Source: G020354785 sp964521285
Lineage (GTDB): Bacteria; Bacteroidota; Bacteroidia; Bacteroidales; UBA10428
DNA length: 64,000 nt
Assembly (NCBI GenBank): GCA_964521285.1
Contig: CAZFQS010000001.1
Span: 124,001 to 188,000, forward strand
Direction of reading: 5' to 3'
Below are positions 27,901 through 36,489 of the stretch, one piece after another; the first letter of the stretch is position 1; each line of letters begins with the position of its first letter. The notes beneath the pieces are model-generated. The model saw nothing but the letters and a program-made list of their open reading frames with translations, searched no databases and was not told the origin of the DNA. Made by a program: the position numbers and the translations under genes.

Positions 27901-28023
27901 CAGCAAACAGGTATATATACGGTTAAACTGAATGCAGGGAATCTCAAAAGCGGTATCTATTTTTATACTTTACAGGTTAATAATGAATTTGCGACTACAA
28001 GGCGGATGGTTATAGTAAGGTAA
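24955..28023 (+). CDS. CotH-kinase-like surface protein with lamin-tail domains and T9SS sorting domain
   Basis: A 1022-residue secreted protein with an N-terminal signal ending near IYAQ. Order of domains: lamin-tail domain (INEILAANINSN, about 30-155), a chitobiase-C/FN3-like module (EIHYTFDGRPPVESSPLY, about 180-250), a CotH-like kinase fold (KSLALYARSEYG, VFINGKYWGIHNIREQLNEH and metal-binding MFYDMDWTFTHS, about 255-680), a second lamin-tail domain (INEINYHSPDS, about 765-880) and a type A T9SS tail (YQNYPNPFD, last 85 residues). CotH proteins are atypical secreted kinases in spore-formers; the function in Bacteroidota is unknown. The gene diverges from the lactonase/GH31 pair and may share a regulatory region with it. 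Confidence 0.88.
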   Translation: MIVRKSCEKILFNLIILLCICRSIYAQTDSLYINEILAANINSNLSPTYSEYADWIEIYNADTSEADIGGYYLTDNPFEPAKWEIPANTKISAGGYILFWADNHDTTIHTNFELSRRGEFIGLFDAGGSVIDSFSFRYQKNDISYGRLVNDLYSWGYFDTVTPGSPNNIVYYSGIAADPQFSVSGGYCSGSQTLTLSSEIPATEIHYTFDGRPPVESSPLYSESIGIDSTMVIRVRTYEDGKLPGDIITHTYFIDEEVNLPFISLVTDPDNLFDDVTGIYVIGTNGVSGYCSSTPMNVNQDWERPLNIEYYDMVGDVQINQRAGVKIFGGCSRTRYPQKSLALYARSEYGKGSFDYQLFRNKHIYSFENFILRSSADDSPLTMYRDPLTQSVLAGEVDVDGQAYEPAVVFINGKYWGIHNIREQLNEHYVVGNYNIDVEEVNLLKRYPEMPYNVVYGSAEHYNDMIDYIDAHNMSTDVNYEYIKTQMNIDSYIDYQIAEIFLGADDWPGNNIKFWRASTGPFNKWKWMFYDMDWTFTHSSWNILERATDPNCNCSWPNPPWSTFLFRKLLENESFKNEFIQRYAYYMSTTFHPDRLKYFIDSLKTNIEPEIPRHIERWGDQTVPNPESWIKPNFNSMEEWEYNINVMRTFTDERPAYAISHLIDYFGLTGMANLTIGSNLPDAGIIKINNKKIPGGEYQGDYFTDIPLNIKAISYLGYKLSYWEAEPVIEEPITYTTPEIEIELTRELLLTAYFEEAVVDTPVVIINEINYHSPDSINPGDWIELYNRRAETIDLTGWTFKDENDEHVFVFPNGLEIGANDYLVLCNDITSFETVFPGVKNSVGNFNFGLSNGGEVIRLYDLCNSLIDSVHYDDTDPWPVSPDGTGPSLELKGPDLNNDSAQNWTAYTKNGTPGAQNLIYTPSGLQDKYLSLRSVKHALYQNYPNPFDLYTNISYSITNNGFVRLRVYDISGREILNLVNEYQQTGIYTVKLNAGNLKSGIYFYTLQVNNEFATTRRMVIVR

Positions 28024-28082
28024 TTAATTTGTTCAGGTTTAGAATAAATTATCATATGAAAAAATAAATTATATTTTGTCTA

Positions 28083-28958
28083 ATGCTTAAAAGAACAATG
28101 AACAAATCAACCCGGCTTAGAAAGCTTATTATCCTTCTGTTCCTAATTATTTCCTCTGACATTTTTTTATTAAAAGTACACTCACAATCCTTGCTATGGA
28201 AAATAAGCAGAGGAGATATTGAGGCTGCATCGTATCTTTACGGTACGATTCACATAAAAGATAAAAGAGTATTTGAGTTTAGTGATTCTGTTTTATTAGC
28301 GTTTGAAAAATGTGATGCTTTTGCTATTGAAGTGGACTTAAGTCCTGAGAATCTTGCTCTTTTATCCCAAAAAATGATCCTCCCTGATGACCTGACACTT
28401 AAGGATTTATTTGCAGAAGAGGAATACCAGCTTGTTAAGGCAGTTGTTGAAGATATTATTGGCGTTGATATTTTACTCTTTAATAAGTTAAAACCCATTG
28501 CTATATTATCTCTTGTCATGAATTTCCAGTTTGCCAATGATGTTGATATGTCTGTAGACGAATATTTTTACAGGAAAGCTGTCGCAGAGGATAAGGAAGT
28601 TATTGGCATTGAAACAATTGAAGAACAACTTGAAATATTGGAAACCATCCCGAATGATTATATAATAGAATATTTTAAAAACATTGATCATGCAAAAGAA
28701 GATATGGAAATAATTATAAAACTGTATCAGTCTGCAGAACTTGAAAAAATGCTTGAAATGATGCAGAAAGATAAATCAATGGTCATGATGAAGAAAAACC
28801 TGTTAACTGACAGAAATAGAAAGATGTCGGAAAGAATTCAGACTATGATCGGTGAACAACCAACTTTTATTGCTATAGGAGCCGGACATCTACCCGGCAA
28901 GGAAGGCATTATTAATATATTAACAAAGGCAGGTTATAAAATCGAACCTGTAAGATAA
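28083..28958 (+). CDS. TraB/GumN family protein
   Basis: A 291-residue exported protein. After a leader ending near KVHSQS it shows the family's two signatures: the YLYGTIHIKD box near residue 55 and the C-terminal IGAGHLPGKEG box. The conserved Gly-x-x-His pairs are thought to bind metal, and the family is related to the Tiki-type metalloproteases. ATG 28083 or ATG 28098 could be the start; both leave a usable signal peptide. Its substrate is unknown. It precedes the methyltransferase gene by 56 bases. Confidence 0.82.
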   Translation: MLKRTMNKSTRLRKLIILLFLIISSDIFLLKVHSQSLLWKISRGDIEAASYLYGTIHIKDKRVFEFSDSVLLAFEKCDAFAIEVDLSPENLALLSQKMILPDDLTLKDLFAEEEYQLVKAVVEDIIGVDILLFNKLKPIAILSLVMNFQFANDVDMSVDEYFYRKAVAEDKEVIGIETIEEQLEILETIPNDYIIEYFKNIDHAKEDMEIIIKLYQSAELEKMLEMMQKDKSMVMMKKNLLTDRNRKMSERIQTMIGEQPTFIAIGAGHLPGKEGIINILTKAGYKIEPVR

Positions 28959-29003
28959 AAAATAAATAAAATAATATCAATCACTATACATTAATATTAA
29001 ACC

Positions 29004-29010
29004 AGGAGGT
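29004..29010 (+). promoter_or_regulatory. strong Shine-Dalgarno for the methyltransferase gene
   Basis: AGGAGGT lies four bases before ATG 29015. Most genes in this window have no such motif, as expected in Bacteroidota, so this perfect anti-rRNA match stands out and fixes the start. Confidence 0.6.
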
Positions 29011-29014
29011 AATT

Positions 29015-29773
29015 ATGTCTGGCTCATTTGAATACCCCGATTTTGTTGCACGCTTCTACGATGTAATCTATAGGAAAGTACGCTCGGAAGTTGACACAGA
29101 ATATTTCATGAACAAAATACTTGTAACTAAAGGCAAAGTCCTGGAAATTGGTGTTGGTACGGGAAGGTTCTTTATAGATGCACTTGCAAAGGGGGCTGAT
29201 ATTTATGGAATAGATATCAGCAAAAACATGATTGATGTTTTGAAGAAAAAGCTAACCCCTGAAAATCATTGCAGGGTAATGACAGGGGACGCCGGCACTA
29301 TGAACATGGATTTGAAATTCAATTTGATTGTTGCTCCGTTCCGCGTTTTTGCCCATATACTCGAAACAGAAAATCAGATTTCATTTCTTAATAATGTTTA
29401 TAAGCACCTTAGCGATAAAGGCAAATTTATCTTTGATCTCTTTGTACCTGACCCTAAACTTATGGCTGAAGGAATTGATAATTTAACTGACTTTGAAGGC
29501 GAGTACGAACCAGGTAAGAAAGTCAGACGTGTTGTATCATCAAAAACTGATATAGTAAACCAGCTGCTTGATGTAACAATGAAATTTATCTGGGATGAGG
29601 ATAATGAACAAATAGAAAAAGAATGGGAGCTTCAGCTTCGATTATTCTTCAGGTATGAGCTGGAACATTTAATTAAGCTTTCAAAACTTAGCCTGGTTAA
29701 CATCTTTGGTGATTACCAGGAAAATCTTTTAAATTCTGATTCTAAAGAGTTTATTATTGTCTGTAAAAAGTAG
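29015..29773 (+). CDS. class I SAM-dependent methyltransferase
   Basis: A 252-residue soluble enzyme. Motif I is VLEIGVGTGRFF, followed by YGIDISKNMIDVL and the CRVMTGDAGTMNMD motif around the adenine-binding strand. The N-terminal FVARFYDVIYRKVRSEVD is typical of the methyltransferase 25/DUF-type group acting on small molecules. Its stop is followed after two bases by the end of the degraded mscS gene on the other strand, so a rearrangement that joined these genes may have removed the mscS 3' end. The strong ribosome binding site suggests good translation or foreign origin. Substrate unknown. Confidence 0.83.
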   Translation: MSGSFEYPDFVARFYDVIYRKVRSEVDTEYFMNKILVTKGKVLEIGVGTGRFFIDALAKGADIYGIDISKNMIDVLKKKLTPENHCRVMTGDAGTMNMDLKFNLIVAPFRVFAHILETENQISFLNNVYKHLSDKGKFIFDLFVPDPKLMAEGIDNLTDFEGEYEPGKKVRRVVSSKTDIVNQLLDVTMKFIWDEDNEQIEKEWELQLRLFFRYELEHLIKLSKLSLVNIFGDYQENLLNSDSKEFIIVCKK

Positions 29774-29775
29774 AT

Positions 29776-30362
29776 TCAGGAATTCTTTGCTTTGTCAATA
29801 TTATCAGTATATGCTATACCAAAAGTCATATCTACTCTGCGGGTTGGCTGAGCTGAATAATTGGTTAATGAGCTCGATGCCAACGGTCCGTTTGGAAGTA
29901 TTACGGTCTTATTATCAGGTGTTTTTAATACAGTAACAAATATCTGTATCTCACTTATTGTTCCGTTATATCCCAGCGCATCAATATAATCCCCTGTTTT
30001 AAATGGTCTGAAAATAAGTATCATAACTCCTCCGGCAAAATTTTGTAAAGTGCCTGAAAGAGCCAAACCAATGGCTAAACCGGCAGCACCCAGAATAGCA
30101 ATAAAAGATGTGACTTCAATTCCGACCATAGCAAGAACACTTAAAACTATTAGTTTTTAAGCAAAATATTAACCATGCTTGTAAAGAAAGTCTGCAAGGA
30201 AATATCCGTCTTTCTTTTTTCCAGTCTGCGTCGTAAAACCCTGGTAATAATATTGGTTATCCAGAATCCCAGAATTAATACCACAATTGCCAGAATTAAT
30301 TTGGGCCCGTAAGTTAAAAGCAAATCATAAATTTTTTCCGTGTACAATTTTACATTTTCCAT
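29776..30362 (-). pseudogene. degraded mechanosensitive channel (MscS) gene
   Basis: Two ORFs on the minus strand together read as one MscS. The 5' part (30362 to 30150, starting MENVKLYTEKIYD) has the first transmembrane helix and the RRRLEKRKTD loop. The 3' part (from about 30153 to 29776) has the pore helix AGLAIGLALSGTLQNFAGG and the beta domain RPFKTGDYIDALG. The two meet at an A-run around 30155 where one missing A breaks the frame; restoring it gives a continuous LLKKLIVLSVLAMVG. In addition the protein ends at AYTDNIDKAKNS, lacking about 80 residues of the usual C-terminal alpha/beta domain. The frameshift alone could be an assembly error; the truncation next to the methyltransferase gene suggests real decay. 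Confidence 0.75.
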
Positions 30363-30499
30363 TTTACTTTGATTTTAATTTGTTTAACAAACAAAAATAA
30401 ATACAATATTTGAAAGCAATTGCTATAAAAAATAGTCTTTTACATTAAAATTGTCCTTCTGAAGAAATGGACTCTGACCGCCCATTTATATCTATTGAT

Positions 30500-32581
30500 C
30501 TAAAACTTCACTCTTAACTGAACTCTTATTTCCGATTTTGTATTTCCGCTAATCTCACTTAACCCCGAGCTGATAAAATCTCTGTTACTATAGGTAGTTC
30601 GGCCATATTTTAGCCACAGGTCAATTCCACGTGTAAAAGAATACTTTAACATTATATAAGTCCGCACTCCCTGGTAATACAAAGGCGGAATTGAATATGA
30701 ATAGAGTAAATCATTCTCATAAGCATAAATTCTTGAGTAATATGTATCAGTATCAAAGAAGGCATACCTGAAATATATGGTTGCCGGGACTCTCTGTATA
30801 TTATAAATAATGTCCTGGTACAACAAATATCCTTTGTCAGGGGACTCACTCTTTCTCTCAACCCTGTTTATTTCAACCCTGCTTCTGAGCTGAAGATTAT
30901 CATTCAGGGAATATGACAAGTGAAGTCTTATTTTTAATTTTTCTATTTCTTCGGGTTTTGCAATTAATGTATCTTCCGATGTAATGTTTTCAAATTCTTT
31001 CTCGCTCTTTATCCTGAGATTGGCATTAAAATTATTATTGGGTGCATAATCCAGCTGAATGAAATAATCTGCCCCTGTTGAAGGCGCACTAACATTATAT
31101 TTTAGCCAGGGAAATTTATATATATCAGCATAAGCCGATATTTTCCAGTACTTAAGCGGATGAGTTTCTGTTCCTATATAAAATCCGTTTTCATTTGAAT
31201 TATAAGAATTCTCCGACAGGGCATTGCCATAATGTGTGTAGAAGTCCTTTTGATACATCCTGTAAAAAGCTGAAAAGGAGATCAGGCTACTTATATAAAT
31301 CATGGTACCGTGTATCATTCCCCATGCATTGTTCCCGATAGCAGTCTCTCCAAACAGGTTTAATTTTTTAATATTTGCCTGGTAATCGACTCCGAAGTTG
31401 GTTATTTCAGCTCCGGTAAAATCAAACAGGTTATATACTCTTTCTGATTCATGCAGTTCACCTCCAAACTTATAATGTACTAATGTTGTACCCAGTGACC
31501 AGAATTTTTTCTTAAGACTGACATTTACCCCATATGCTGTTTCTCTTATTACTTTCTCATCATAGTTTTCAGCCGGTGTTCTGTGATATCCTGTATTCTG
31601 AAATGTTGAAAATTCATAAAAACCGGGTTTAATAGTATCAACAATATTTGCATCCCTTTTCTTCCGGGAATAAAACAGCGTAACATCGAGATCTCCTATT
31701 GACGCCGTGCTTGCAGCACCCCTGAAAAAGATGTTTTCATCGGTTGAGGCATACCTTTTTATTCCTTCCTCCCTTTTTTTAATATTAGTCACATATGCAG
31801 ATTTGCCAAATGCCAGTCCGCTCCACAAAGTTAATCCCTGACCAAACTGCAAATGATAGTCACCAATGTGTATTTTTTTGAATATACTAAAATTCTTAAG
31901 CTGAAGATATGCTGAATAAAAATCAAAATTGTATCTGTTGTCGCCCTTAAAAAATTCCTCACCCGCATCTTTCTCTGCAGTGAGTCCGGCAAAGATCCTG
32001 TTGTGCAGACTATATTTATACCTTGCATATATTTTATTAGGATCCCCAAGATACCTGCTTGTGTTTGGATTAATATTAAGTATTGAGTCACTCACAGGCA
32101 AGTAACCATTTTGCTTTTCAAGAGTGCGCTGTGCTCTTAATATCAGCTCATGCTGACCATGTCTATGGATATCTTTAAGCATAACAGTTTCGTCCGGCCT
32201 AACAGGTTGTATCGAAACAAAAGGAATCAAGAACCTGATGTCTTCCTGTGAAAATCCGTATACATAATTTAGTTCATAAATACTCATTATGGCATCATTT
32301 TCTTTAATATAATCAAGCAGGCTTTGTATCTGAAAATCAGTCAGAATATGTAGCTTCTTTAGTTCATTATAGCTGGCTGTATTAAGGTTTAAGGGATTTT
32401 CATAGTAATAATATAATTCTTCAAACAATGTTGTATAATCAACCTGCAGATCAGTAACTGAAAAAATCTCTTCAGTAAGGTCTTCAAAGGATTCATAATT
32501 TTCAAAAGAAAAGTTTTGTGCCGGCAAAGAAACGGTAAAATACAGGTAAGCTATAATGACTGTAATATGTTTATAATTCAT
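30500..32581 (-). CDS. outer-membrane protein with N-terminal helix-hairpin-helix domain
   Basis: A 693-residue protein with a signal peptide (ITVIIAYLYFTVSLPAQ). Residues 55-140 hold ComEA-like helix-hairpin-helix repeats (NLNTASYNELKKLHILTDFQ, then SIYELNYVYGFSQEDI). The remaining 550 residues are rich in alternating aromatic strands and end in VQLRVKF, a C-terminus typical of a beta-barrel. The combination is a recognised but uncharacterised Bacteroidota family. It begins 19 bases after the PorV/PorQ-like gene, third in an operon with purE. DNA binding by the hairpins in an outer-membrane protein is an open question; a structural role is equally possible. Confidence 0.8.
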   Translation of the reverse strand: MNYKHITVIIAYLYFTVSLPAQNFSFENYESFEDLTEEIFSVTDLQVDYTTLFEELYYYYENPLNLNTASYNELKKLHILTDFQIQSLLDYIKENDAIMSIYELNYVYGFSQEDIRFLIPFVSIQPVRPDETVMLKDIHRHGQHELILRAQRTLEKQNGYLPVSDSILNINPNTSRYLGDPNKIYARYKYSLHNRIFAGLTAEKDAGEEFFKGDNRYNFDFYSAYLQLKNFSIFKKIHIGDYHLQFGQGLTLWSGLAFGKSAYVTNIKKREEGIKRYASTDENIFFRGAASTASIGDLDVTLFYSRKKRDANIVDTIKPGFYEFSTFQNTGYHRTPAENYDEKVIRETAYGVNVSLKKKFWSLGTTLVHYKFGGELHESERVYNLFDFTGAEITNFGVDYQANIKKLNLFGETAIGNNAWGMIHGTMIYISSLISFSAFYRMYQKDFYTHYGNALSENSYNSNENGFYIGTETHPLKYWKISAYADIYKFPWLKYNVSAPSTGADYFIQLDYAPNNNFNANLRIKSEKEFENITSEDTLIAKPEEIEKLKIRLHLSYSLNDNLQLRSRVEINRVERKSESPDKGYLLYQDIIYNIQRVPATIYFRYAFFDTDTYYSRIYAYENDLLYSYSIPPLYYQGVRTYIMLKYSFTRGIDLWLKYGRTTYSNRDFISSGLSEISGNTKSEIRVQLRVKF

Positions 32582-32600
32582 AAAATCCTGTCAGAAGTAT

Positions 32601-33497
32601 TTACATGAAAGAATAACTAAACGATACATGTGGAGTATACCCCAGTATCTGATGTTGCGAAAAAGCCAAATCAGCCTTAATTCCTTTGTAAACGAACCCC
32701 ACACCAAATGAATAACTTGACATTTCAAAAGTAGATATTCCAAATCTTGCATATATGCTTTTAATTACCTGGTATTCAACGCCTCCCTGGTATACAGGCT
32801 TTTGCTCAAGGTCTTTTTCTGCTTCCATAACAACTAATAGTTTCTCTGTAAAATAATACCCGATTCCTACCTGAAATATTGTGGGTACCTTTTCTGTTTC
32901 AAAAGTATGGTAGTGAGACATTGTAGGATTATATACATGGGCACCAATAAGTAATCCCTTAATAGGTTCAGCGAGTATACCTCCTTCAACGGCCAAAGTG
33001 GTACTGTTCCCATAGTCTCCTGCCTGATAAATATTCAATAAATCTAACTGTATCCCTGCAGAAAACTTTTCACCAAAAGGTTTTCCAAAAGCAAGGGATA
33101 TCTTGCTTTCATTATATTTTGAATATCCGAAAAAAGTTACACTTGCGCCAATCGTACCCCTGTTTGTAGGTATTGCCAGGGCTAAGGAATGAAGACCATA
33201 CTGGGATACAACATATTTATTTTCATAATGAAAGCCAAGGGTAAGTTTGTCAATACCTGTTAATCCTGCCTGATTGTGGTAATTTGACCATAAATCTTTT
33301 AATACTACTCCTGAATTGGATAGCCCTGAAGCTCTTGCACCAGAGGGGTAATTATCGTTCACTGCATAAACAGAAACGTACATGAAGAATAATAAATATG
33401 TAAGACATTTGGGAATTTGATTTCTTTTAACAGTATTGACTCTCCAAAAATATTGAACTTCAGGCAAATCTCTGATATTAGTCAACCTTGTAATCAT
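32601..33497 (-). CDS. PorV/PorQ-like outer-membrane beta-barrel protein
   Basis: A 298-residue protein. The mature N-terminus (NYPSGARASGLSNSGVVLKD then NYHNQAGLTGI) matches the pattern of the PorV/PorQ/UPF0164-type family, 14-strand barrels of the FadL group that include T9SS shuttle components. The C-terminus VSFSYSFM is a good barrel-closing strand. The ATG at 33497 overlaps the end of purE by 20 bases. The signal-like hydrophobic run (LTYLLFFMYVSVYAV) begins about 30 residues in, so a downstream non-ATG start is possible. Function is inferred only from fold; it may serve its HhH-barrel neighbour. Confidence 0.72.
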   Translation of the reverse strand: MITRLTNIRDLPEVQYFWRVNTVKRNQIPKCLTYLLFFMYVSVYAVNDNYPSGARASGLSNSGVVLKDLWSNYHNQAGLTGIDKLTLGFHYENKYVVSQYGLHSLALAIPTNRGTIGASVTFFGYSKYNESKISLAFGKPFGEKFSAGIQLDLLNIYQAGDYGNSTTLAVEGGILAEPIKGLLIGAHVYNPTMSHYHTFETEKVPTIFQVGIGYYFTEKLLVVMEAEKDLEQKPVYQGGVEYQVIKSIYARFGISTFEMSSYSFGVGFVYKGIKADLAFSQHQILGYTPHVSFSYSFM

Positions 33498-33984
33498 ACT
33501 TAACTTTTGAAAGGTCCTGGTTTGCCTTAGTGATTTTATCTTTTAGATTTTGTTTGAAATCACTAAGCCTTTCTGCAATTTTTTTATCCGATAATCCAAG
33601 AATCTGTGATGCCAGAATTCCGGCATTCTGGGCTGCATTTATTCCTACTGTTGCAACCGGTATACCCGGAGGCATCTGAACAATTGATAATAACGCATCC
33701 AGACCATTGAGAGATCTATCTATAGGAACACCAATTACTGGTATTTTTGTCATCGAAGCTATTACACCCGGCAAATGCGCCGCCATTCCTGCTGCAGCAA
33801 TTATTACCTTTATCCCCCTCGATTCTATACTCCCTGTAAACTCTTCCACTTCCTTTGGAGTCCTGTGTGCAGAAAGAGCATTCATTTCAAAAGGGATTTT
33901 AAGATTATTTAAAACTTCTGCTGCTTTCTCCATTACCGGCAGATCAGATTTGCTGCCCATGATAATACTTACTTGTGGTATCAT
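33478..33984 (-). CDS. purE: 5-(carboxyamino)imidazole ribonucleotide mutase
   Basis: A 168-residue class I PurE, converting N5-CAIR to CAIR in de novo purine synthesis. It shows the MGSKSD nucleotide-binding loop (residues 9-14), the SAHRTP catalytic loop with its histidine, and the AAAGMAAHLPGV segment. It heads a minus-strand operon whose next gene overlaps it by 20 bases, so two outer-membrane proteins seem translationally coupled to a purine enzyme. hpt and adk lie divergently upstream, so purine functions are grouped here. Confidence 0.96.
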   Translation of the reverse strand: MIPQVSIIMGSKSDLPVMEKAAEVLNNLKIPFEMNALSAHRTPKEVEEFTGSIESRGIKVIIAAAGMAAHLPGVIASMTKIPVIGVPIDRSLNGLDALLSIVQMPPGIPVATVGINAAQNAGILASQILGLSDKKIAERLSDFKQNLKDKITKANQDLSKVKYDYKVD

Positions 33985-34149
33985 TTCTTAACCTTTTAAA
34001 TTTTACAGTATTGTTAAATAATCAGATAGTGGTTTATAATTTATTAATTTTATAAATATATAAATAATAATAATTGCAAATTCCGAATTTGGGACTTATT
34101 AAGCTGAGAATTTGTATTTTCACAAGATATAAAAATTCCTTTCAAATCA

Positions 34150-34689
34150 ATGGATAAAATAAGGATACTTGATAAAGAATTCAGGATTTCAATAACCAAC
34201 GGTAAAATTCAGGAATCTATCGAGCGTATGGCAGATCAAATGAATAAAGATTTACAGGATAATAATGTTATTTTCTTAGGAATTCTTAACGGTGCTTTTA
34301 TGTTTGTTTCTGACCTAATAAGGAGGATAAAATTTGATTGTGAAGTATCATTTTTAAAACTGGCAACATACGAGGGATCATATAGCACGGGCTCTGTAAA
34401 AAGACTGATAGGTCTGGATGAAGATATAGCCAATAAGACGGCAGTTGTTCTTGAAGACGTTATAGATACGGGTTTTACTATGGATAACATAATGAAGCAG
34501 CTTAAAGGTTATGACCCGGGACAGATTAAGGTTGCCACTCTCTTTTTCAAGTCCGGTCGCTTCAGCAGAAACAATATACCTGATTATGTTGGCATTGAGA
34601 TACCTGACAATTTCATAGTGGGCTATGGATTGGATTATAAAGGTTATGGAAGGAATTTAAAAGATATCTATGTAATGACAGACTATTAA
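34150..34689 (+). CDS. hpt: hypoxanthine phosphoribosyltransferase
   Basis: A 179-residue purine salvage enzyme that transfers phosphoribose from PRPP to hypoxanthine or guanine. The PRPP-binding motif is VVLEDVIDTGFTM (about residues 98-110); the flexible-loop region with SYSTGSVKRL and the base-binding end (KGYGRNLKDIYV) are present. It is the first of three plus-strand genes (hpt, adk, obg) with short spacers, an order common in Bacteroidota, and diverges from purE over a 165-base AT-rich gap. Confidence 0.94.
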   Translation: MDKIRILDKEFRISITNGKIQESIERMADQMNKDLQDNNVIFLGILNGAFMFVSDLIRRIKFDCEVSFLKLATYEGSYSTGSVKRLIGLDEDIANKTAVVLEDVIDTGFTMDNIMKQLKGYDPGQIKVATLFFKSGRFSRNNIPDYVGIEIPDNFIVGYGLDYKGYGRNLKDIYVMTDY

Positions 34690-34762
34690 ATAATTCTATC
34701 TTTATAGCAAAAAAATTAGCCTGCAGGTTATTAAACAGATGAATTTATAAACATACTTTAAT

Positions 34763-35335
34763 ATGCTGAACATTGTATTATTCGGGCCGCCTGGCGCAGG
34801 CAAAGGAACCCAGGCAGAAAAGATAATCGACAAGTATAATCTTGTTCATCTTTCTACAGGTGATATTTTGAGAAGTGAGCTGGCTGACAAAACAAAACTG
34901 GGGCTTGAAGCAAAAAAGTTTATGGACAAAGGTGAGCTCGTTCCTGATGAGGTTGTAATTGGCATGATTGAGACAAAAATTGATCAGAATCCTGTTGCTA
35001 AAGGATTTATCTTTGATGGTTTTCCCAGAACAACTGCCCAGGCGGAAGCCCTTGATAAGCTGCTGTTAAAAAAGGGAACCCCTATAACTGCTATGCTAAT
35101 GCTCACTGTTGAACATGAAGAATTAATAAAGAGACTCTTAAACAGGGGAAAAGATTCGGGAAGAAGAGACGATCAGGATATATCAGTAATTGAAAATAGA
35201 ATAAGAGTATATAATAATGAAACTGCCCCACTAATAAATTATTACGAAAAACAAGGCAAATACCGTGCTGTTCATGGCATGGGCTCTATTGAAGAAATCT
35301 TTGAAAGACTTTGTCATACTATAGATCATCTTTAA
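34763..35335 (+). CDS. adk: adenylate kinase
   Basis: A 190-residue enzyme catalysing ATP + AMP = 2 ADP. P-loop GPPGAGKGTQ is at residues 8-17, HLSTGDILRSE forms the AMP-binding site, and FDGFPRTTAQA is the family signature. The LID is the short type, without a zinc-binding cysteine set, as expected at this length. Essential nucleotide metabolism; second gene after hpt. Confidence 0.96.
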   Translation: MLNIVLFGPPGAGKGTQAEKIIDKYNLVHLSTGDILRSELADKTKLGLEAKKFMDKGELVPDEVVIGMIETKIDQNPVAKGFIFDGFPRTTAQAEALDKLLLKKGTPITAMLMLTVEHEELIKRLLNRGKDSGRRDDQDISVIENRIRVYNNETAPLINYYEKQGKYRAVHGMGSIEEIFERLCHTIDHL

Positions 35336-35446
35336 TTTAAGGACAGCTGTTCATGTTTCAGTTTATTATAAAAATATTATGTTCCTAAACCGTAATCCGT
35401 TAAATTTTAGTAACCTTCTGAGCATTTCACCAATCATGCACTTGTT

Positions 35447-36436
35447 ATGTCAGAATCAAACTTTGTAGACTATATTAAAATATTTTGCAGGTCAGGGAAG
35501 GGAGGTGCCGGTTCCGCACACTTTCACCGTGACAAATTCAACCCCAAAGGAGGTCCTGACGGCGGAGATGGAGGCAGGGGAGGACATCTAATTCTTAAAG
35601 GGAACAGCCATCTGTGGACCTTACTTCATCTAAGATATAAGAAACATATATTTGCCGGAAACGGTCAAAACGGGTCAAAAGCTTTAAAGTCCGGGTCTGA
35701 CGGCAAAGATAAAATTGTTGAAGTGCCTCTGGGAACAGTAGCTAAAACTGCAGAAAGAGACGAAATTCTTTTTGAGATTACAAAACACGGTGAGGCACAT
35801 ATCCTTGTTCAGGGGGGCAGAGGAGGATTAGGAAATACCCATTTTAAATCATCTGTTAACCAGACCCCCAGATATGCACAACCCGGGGAACCAGCCATTG
35901 AAGGATGGTATTTGCTCGAACTTAAAGTACTTGCCGACATTGGACTTGTAGGATTTCCAAATGCAGGAAAATCTACTCTTCTGTCGGTTGTATCTGCAGC
36001 AAAACCAAAAATTGCCGATTATCCGTTTACTACTCTCACCCCAAACCTGGGTATTGTATCCTATAAAGATGATAAATCATTTGTAATGGCTGATATCCCG
36101 GGAATTATTCAGGGGGCAAGTGAAGGTAAGGGACTGGGTCTAAGGTTTCTGCGACACATCGAACGTAACAGTACACTGTTGTTTATGGTTGCTGCTGACA
36201 GCAATGATATTAGCGGTGAATATAAAACTCTTCTTTATGAGCTAAAGAAATATAATCCTGAACTTCTTGATAAAAAAAGAGTATTGGCCATAACAAAATC
36301 AGACCTGCTTGATGATGAACTGGCTGAGGATATTAAAAAGGATTTGCCAAAGATACCATATGTATTCATATCATCAGTAACTAACCATAATATAACAAAA
36401 CTGAAGGACTTGCTCTGGAGAGAGCTGAACCGATGA
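35447..36436 (+). CDS. obgE: Obg-family GTPase
   Basis: A 329-residue ribosome-associated GTPase. The N-terminal Obg fold (residues 1-160) is glycine-rich (GGPDGGDGGRGG and QGGRGGLGNTHF). The G domain has G1 GFPNAGKST near residue 169, G3 DIPGI, and G4 TKSD. There is no C-terminal OCT domain, normal for Bacteroidota. It acts in 50S subunit maturation and stress signalling. It follows adk by 111 bases. Confidence 0.96.
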   Translation: MSESNFVDYIKIFCRSGKGGAGSAHFHRDKFNPKGGPDGGDGGRGGHLILKGNSHLWTLLHLRYKKHIFAGNGQNGSKALKSGSDGKDKIVEVPLGTVAKTAERDEILFEITKHGEAHILVQGGRGGLGNTHFKSSVNQTPRYAQPGEPAIEGWYLLELKVLADIGLVGFPNAGKSTLLSVVSAAKPKIADYPFTTLTPNLGIVSYKDDKSFVMADIPGIIQGASEGKGLGLRFLRHIERNSTLLFMVAADSNDISGEYKTLLYELKKYNPELLDKKRVLAITKSDLLDDELAEDIKKDLPKIPYVFISSVTNHNITKLKDLLWRELNR

Positions 36437-36489
36437 ATTGGTCTCTTATTACTCGTTGCCCGCTTCCCGTTTCTGATTAAATAATTGCC

